Shown one piece after another: positions 8,156 to 10,259 of a stretch of 10,259 nt of DNA. Both the position numbers and the translations under genes were made by a program. Each line of letters begins with the position of its first letter. Positions within the stretch are counted from its first letter, which is position 1. The notes under the pieces are model-generated. The model was not told the origin of the DNA, made no database searches, and saw only the letters and a program-made list of their open reading frames with translations. The DNA is from Bacteroidales bacterium (GTDB taxonomy: Bacteria; Bacteroidota; Bacteroidia; Bacteroidales; Dysgonomonadaceae): contig JAAZLV010000293.1 of NCBI GenBank assembly GCA_012799155.1, positions 1 to 10,259 on the forward strand. The letters are read 5' to 3'.

Positions 8156-8890
8156 ATGAAGAAAGCGCTAATGACATTTATTCTAGTGTCAGCCGGAATA
8201 ATTCTGGGCTTGGTCTCATGTGACGACAATTCTCATTCACTTGGAAGCTTCGGAATCGATATTGCAACCGTGATACCCGAAGGAGAGAATGCCTATTCAT
8301 TGTTGTTGGACAATGGCAAAAGACTATGGCCTGCAGCCAGTTCATTTCGATACAATCCGACCTACAACCAAAGAGTATTTCTGAACTATACCGTCCTCTC
8401 AGAAGCTCAAAACGCTTACGACCATTACATCAAGGTGAACGACATATGGAACATTCTTACCAAAGATGTAATTGAACTGAACGCTGAGAATGCCGATAGT
8501 ATCGGGAACGACCCGGTGAGGTCAAATGCCGTTTGGGTAGGAGGTGATTACCTCAACGTCTCTTTCATGTTCAACTACGGCGGAGTGAGACCTCATGCCA
8601 TCAACCTGGTAAGAAACAGTCTCTCGTCATTATCATCTGATGACACAATTGATCTGGAATTCCGCCACAACGCTTATCAGAGCGACCGCACAAAACTTTT
8701 CGAAGGTTTTGTCTGCTACGACTTGAAGCCATTAAGAAGCAGTAATGCAGATTCGGTAAAATTGTCGGTGAAAGTTAAAGAGTGGGATAAAGATGTTACT
8801 TATGATCTGGTATACAGGTATGACGAGATTTCGCTCAATGCACGCACCGAAATGCCAATACCTGTAATCTCATCAGATGAATACTATTAA
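8156..8890 (+). CDS. NigD-like lipoprotein
   Basis: Predicted lipoprotein of 244 residues resembling the NigD-like family of Bacteroidales (N-terminal OB-like domain, C-terminal beta-sandwich), named after a gene in the nigrescin bacteriocin locus of Prevotella nigrescens. MKKALMTFILVSAGIILG followed by LVSC gives a signal peptide II with the lipidated Cys at 22. The next residues are DDNSH, mildly acidic, which could act as a surface-export signal as in other Bacteroidota lipoproteins, though it is shorter than the best-known forms. Residues 30-110 (IDIATVIPEGENAYSLLLDNGKR and on) fit the N-terminal domain; residues 125-225 (AVWVGGDYLNVSFMF, then HNAYQSDRTKLFEGFVCYDL) fit the C-terminal one. 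I chose ATG 8156; an upstream in-frame extension would bury the signal peptide. No clear promoter was found in the 140 bases before it, which hold a T-run and a small palindrome (CTATCAGATAG, 8125-8135). There are no bacteriocin genes nearby, so an immunity role is not implied. Confidence 0.78.
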   Translation: MKKALMTFILVSAGIILGLVSCDDNSHSLGSFGIDIATVIPEGENAYSLLLDNGKRLWPAASSFRYNPTYNQRVFLNYTVLSEAQNAYDHYIKVNDIWNILTKDVIELNAENADSIGNDPVRSNAVWVGGDYLNVSFMFNYGGVRPHAINLVRNSLSSLSSDDTIDLEFRHNAYQSDRTKLFEGFVCYDLKPLRSSNADSVKLSVKVKEWDKDVTYDLVYRYDEISLNARTEMPIPVISSDEYY

Positions 8891-8949
8891 AAATATTAAA
8901 CCACAAAAACAATAGTTCTATTTCTTATATGACTTTTTGATTTTCCAAA

Positions 8950-8983
8950 AACCGGCCGGACACTGTGAAGCGTTCGGTCGGTT
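8950..8983 (+). terminator. 12-bp hairpin downstream of the NigD-like gene, possible terminator
   Basis: Arms 8950-8961 and 8972-8983 pair over 12 positions around a ten-base loop (ACTGTGAAGC). Two of the pairs are G-U on the plus strand and would become C-A mismatches on the minus strand, so the structure works better as plus-strand RNA. It lies 59 bases after the NigD-like stop. The plus strand has no good U-run after it (GGTTGCATTTACC), while the minus strand would have TTTTT. It could be a weak terminator or a processing or stability hairpin. Confidence 0.45.
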
Positions 8984-9062
8984 GCATTTACCTATAACTA
9001 CAATCATACCTGGAAACTGATTCATCTTCAAACAATATATGCTGTAAAACATGTGAAAATAA

Positions 9063-9093
9063 TTTCTCAGGGTAGGTTTTGTGGTTACTTTTG
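9063..9093 (+). promoter_or_regulatory. Candidate fucR promoter (TTTC-N19-TACTTTTG)
   Basis: TACTTTTG at 9086-9093 matches the -7 consensus TAnnTTTG, and TTTC at 9063-9066 is a three-of-four match to the -33 TTTG at 19-base spacing. The predicted start near 9097 gives a leader of about 40 bases before ATG 9137. This is the most complete promoter in the window and rules against a fucR start upstream of it. Confidence 0.6.
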
Positions 9094-9100
9094 CATTATT

Positions 9101-9121
9101 AGCACAGTACAGCACAGTACT
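9101..9121. promoter_or_regulatory. Candidate fucR operator: 10-bp tandem repeat containing an inverted repeat
   Basis: AGCACAGTAC occurs twice without a gap (9101-9110, 9111-9120). Within it AGTAC (9106-9110) and GTACT (9117-9121) form a perfect inverted repeat with six bases between. The 10-bp period equals about one helical turn, and the position just after the expected transcript start suits a repressor, most simply FucR acting on its own promoter. Confidence 0.45.
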
Positions 9122-9136
9122 CCTTACATAGGCGCC

Positions 9137-10120
9137 ATGAGTTTACACTTCACCAATAGAAATTCAAAAGTTCAGCAGTTGGTTGATTACATCCAGAAAT
9201 TGATTGCTTCAAGCGAATTGAAGTATGGCGACAAGCTGCCCTCCATCAACCAATTGAGCAAGGAGTTTCACATTTCACGCGACACTGTTTTCAAGGCGTT
9301 TTCTGATTTAAAAAACAGGGGGATTATTGAATCGGTACATGGTAAGAACTATTATGTATCCTCTGTCAACAAAAATATCCTGTTGCTCCTGGATGAATAT
9401 ACTCCATTCAAGGAGGTGCTTTACAACACCCTTCGTCACAATCTTCCAGGCAACTACCACATCGATCTTTGGTTTCACCAATACAACAAACAGCTCTTCA
9501 ATCAGATCATCGACCATGCAGCCGGCATGTACAACCATTACATTGTCATGAACTACCACAATGAAATGATCGCCGATTCAATGAAGAAACTGGACAAGAA
9601 GAGACTACTCCTGCTTGACTTTGGAAAATTTGACAAAGATGATTTTTCCTATCTCTGTCAGGATTTCGACGAAGCACTTTACCAAGCACTGGAAAGTATC
9701 AAGGAGCGCCTTCGAAACTTTAGAAAATTATATTTTGTATTTAACAGGAGCCAAAAACATCCTACCAGCAGCAAAGAATACTTCAGTCAATTTTGTATCG
9801 ACAATAATTTCGACTTTGAAATACTGGATGAGGTGAATGAAGAGAGCACCATCAGCAGTGGATCCTTCTACCTCGTGATCAAACAGGAGGACATCGTCAA
9901 AATTATTCATAAAGGAAGGAAGGAGAAATTGCTTTTGAAACAGGACTACGGATTGCTTGCATATAACGAAAATCCATTTTTTGAAGTAATTGATGGCGGC
10001 ATCTCCAGCATCAGCATTGATTTTCGTCGGATGGGAGAGTTGGCCGCTGCATTTGTGCTTTCAGGTGAACCAATTCAAGCCTATTTGCCAACAACCATTA
10101 CAGAACGAAATTCATATTAA
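9137..10120 (+). CDS. fucR: GntR-type fucose operon regulator with LacI-like sensor domain
   Basis: Transcription regulator of 327 residues. Residues 7-75 form a GntR-type winged helix: the block YGDKLPSINQLSKEFHISRD (30-49) followed by TVFKAFSDLKNRGIIESVHGK (50-70) is diagnostic. From about 79 to 327 the protein resembles the periplasmic-binding-protein-like sensor of LacI proteins, ending in YGLLAYNENP (271-280) and the block GGISSISIDFRRMGELAA (287-304), instead of the FCD or UTRA domains of other GntR groups. In B. thetaiotaomicron a regulator of this kind, FucR, precedes fucI and represses the fucose operon until L-fucose is present; the same arrangement here supports the name. ATG 9137 was chosen because a longer frame from GTG 9053 would span the promoter and lacks homology. 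No clear Shine-Dalgarno sequence precedes it. fucI follows after 24 bases, so the genes are probably co-transcribed. The exact ligand is inferred. Confidence 0.85.
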   Translation: MSLHFTNRNSKVQQLVDYIQKLIASSELKYGDKLPSINQLSKEFHISRDTVFKAFSDLKNRGIIESVHGKNYYVSSVNKNILLLLDEYTPFKEVLYNTLRHNLPGNYHIDLWFHQYNKQLFNQIIDHAAGMYNHYIVMNYHNEMIADSMKKLDKKRLLLLDFGKFDKDDFSYLCQDFDEALYQALESIKERLRNFRKLYFVFNRSQKHPTSSKEYFSQFCIDNNFDFEILDEVNEESTISSGSFYLVIKQEDIVKIIHKGRKEKLLLKQDYGLLAYNENPFFEVIDGGISSISIDFRRMGELAAAFVLSGEPIQAYLPTTITERNSY

Positions 10121-10144
10121 TAGAAACAATTAAATATTTCCAAT

Positions 10145-10259
10145 ATGAGCAATTACCCCAAAATCGGTATCCGTCCCGTAATTGATGGACGACAGGGAGG
10201 CGTAAGAGAAAGTCTCGAAGAGAAAACAATGAACCTGGCCAAAATTGTATCAGAACTGA
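10145..10259 (+). CDS. fucI: L-fucose isomerase, N-terminal 38 codons (partial at right edge)
   Basis: Converts L-fucose to L-fuculose, the first step of fucose breakdown, in the cytoplasm; the known enzyme is a metal-dependent hexamer of about 590 residues. The visible N-terminus, with [20 protein letters not shown] at residues 5-24 and then EEKTMNLAK (25-33), is nearly the same as the start of E. coli FucI ([20 protein letters not shown], then EEQTMNMAK), which makes the assignment secure despite the short length. The ATG lies 24 bases after the fucR stop in an AT-rich spacer with no promoter of its own that I can see. The rest of the fucose pathway (aldolase, kinase, permease) would be expected beyond the edge. 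Confidence 0.95.
   Translation, partial: MSNYPKIGIRPVIDGRQGGVRESLEEKTMNLAKIVSEL

Noticed and set aside
8156..8890. Bacteriocin immunity role for the NigD-like gene
   Set aside because: The family name comes from a bacteriocin locus, but no bacteriocin precursor, exporter or processing gene is present here.
9053..9136. 28-residue N-terminal extension of FucR from GTG 9053
   Set aside because: It contains the -7 box and the candidate operator, does not fit the GntR N-terminus, and uses a weaker start codon than ATG 9137.
1..10259. Mobile element, CRISPR, phage, defence system, tRNA or rRNA
   Set aside because: No transposase or integrase motifs, no regularly spaced repeats, no terminal inverted repeats with target duplications, and no cloverleaf or rRNA sequence was recognised on either strand.

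Overview
The window looks like ordinary chromosome from a member of the Bacteroidota, most likely order Bacteroidales. The reasons are repeated TAnnTTTG-type -7 promoter boxes in front of genes, two families largely restricted to the phylum (DUF4294 and NigD-like lipoproteins), scarce Shine-Dalgarno sequences, and a GntR-LacI-type regulator directly before fucI, the arrangement known from Bacteroides thetaiotaomicron. I cannot fix the genus from the sequence alone. There are no insertion sequences, phage genes, CRISPR arrays, tRNA or rRNA genes, or toxin-antitoxin pairs that I can see.

Left part (1-3.5 kb), minus strand: the N-terminal 518 codons of leucyl-tRNA synthetase (leuS, running off the left edge) and a complete FadD-type long-chain fatty acid-CoA ligase. 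Each has its own -7 box just upstream. They are 118-119 bases apart and are probably transcribed separately.

Middle part (3.5-8.0 kb), plus strand: a small exported DUF4294 protein, divergent from the acyl-CoA ligase, then a two-gene unit. That unit is a SulP anion transporter with a C-terminal STAS domain, overlapped by four bases (ATGA) by a YgiQ-family (UPF0313) radical SAM protein. A perfect 19-base palindrome lies just upstream of the transporter promoter.

Right part (8.0-10.26 kb), plus strand, visibly more AT-rich: a NigD-like lipoprotein, an intergenic region with a 12-bp hairpin, and the start of an L-fucose utilisation operon, fucR-fucI (fucI runs off the right edge). The fucR promoter is followed by a 10-bp tandem repeat that also contains an inverted repeat, a good candidate operator. 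fucR probably senses L-fucose or a fucose-derived metabolite and controls itself and the isomerase.

No previously undescribed system was found. The most useful leads are the candidate fucR operator, the palindrome before the SulP gene, the SulP-YgiQ coupling, the cysteine-rich second cluster in YgiQ, and several start-codon decisions driven by promoter position. All intergenic gaps are under 300 bases.
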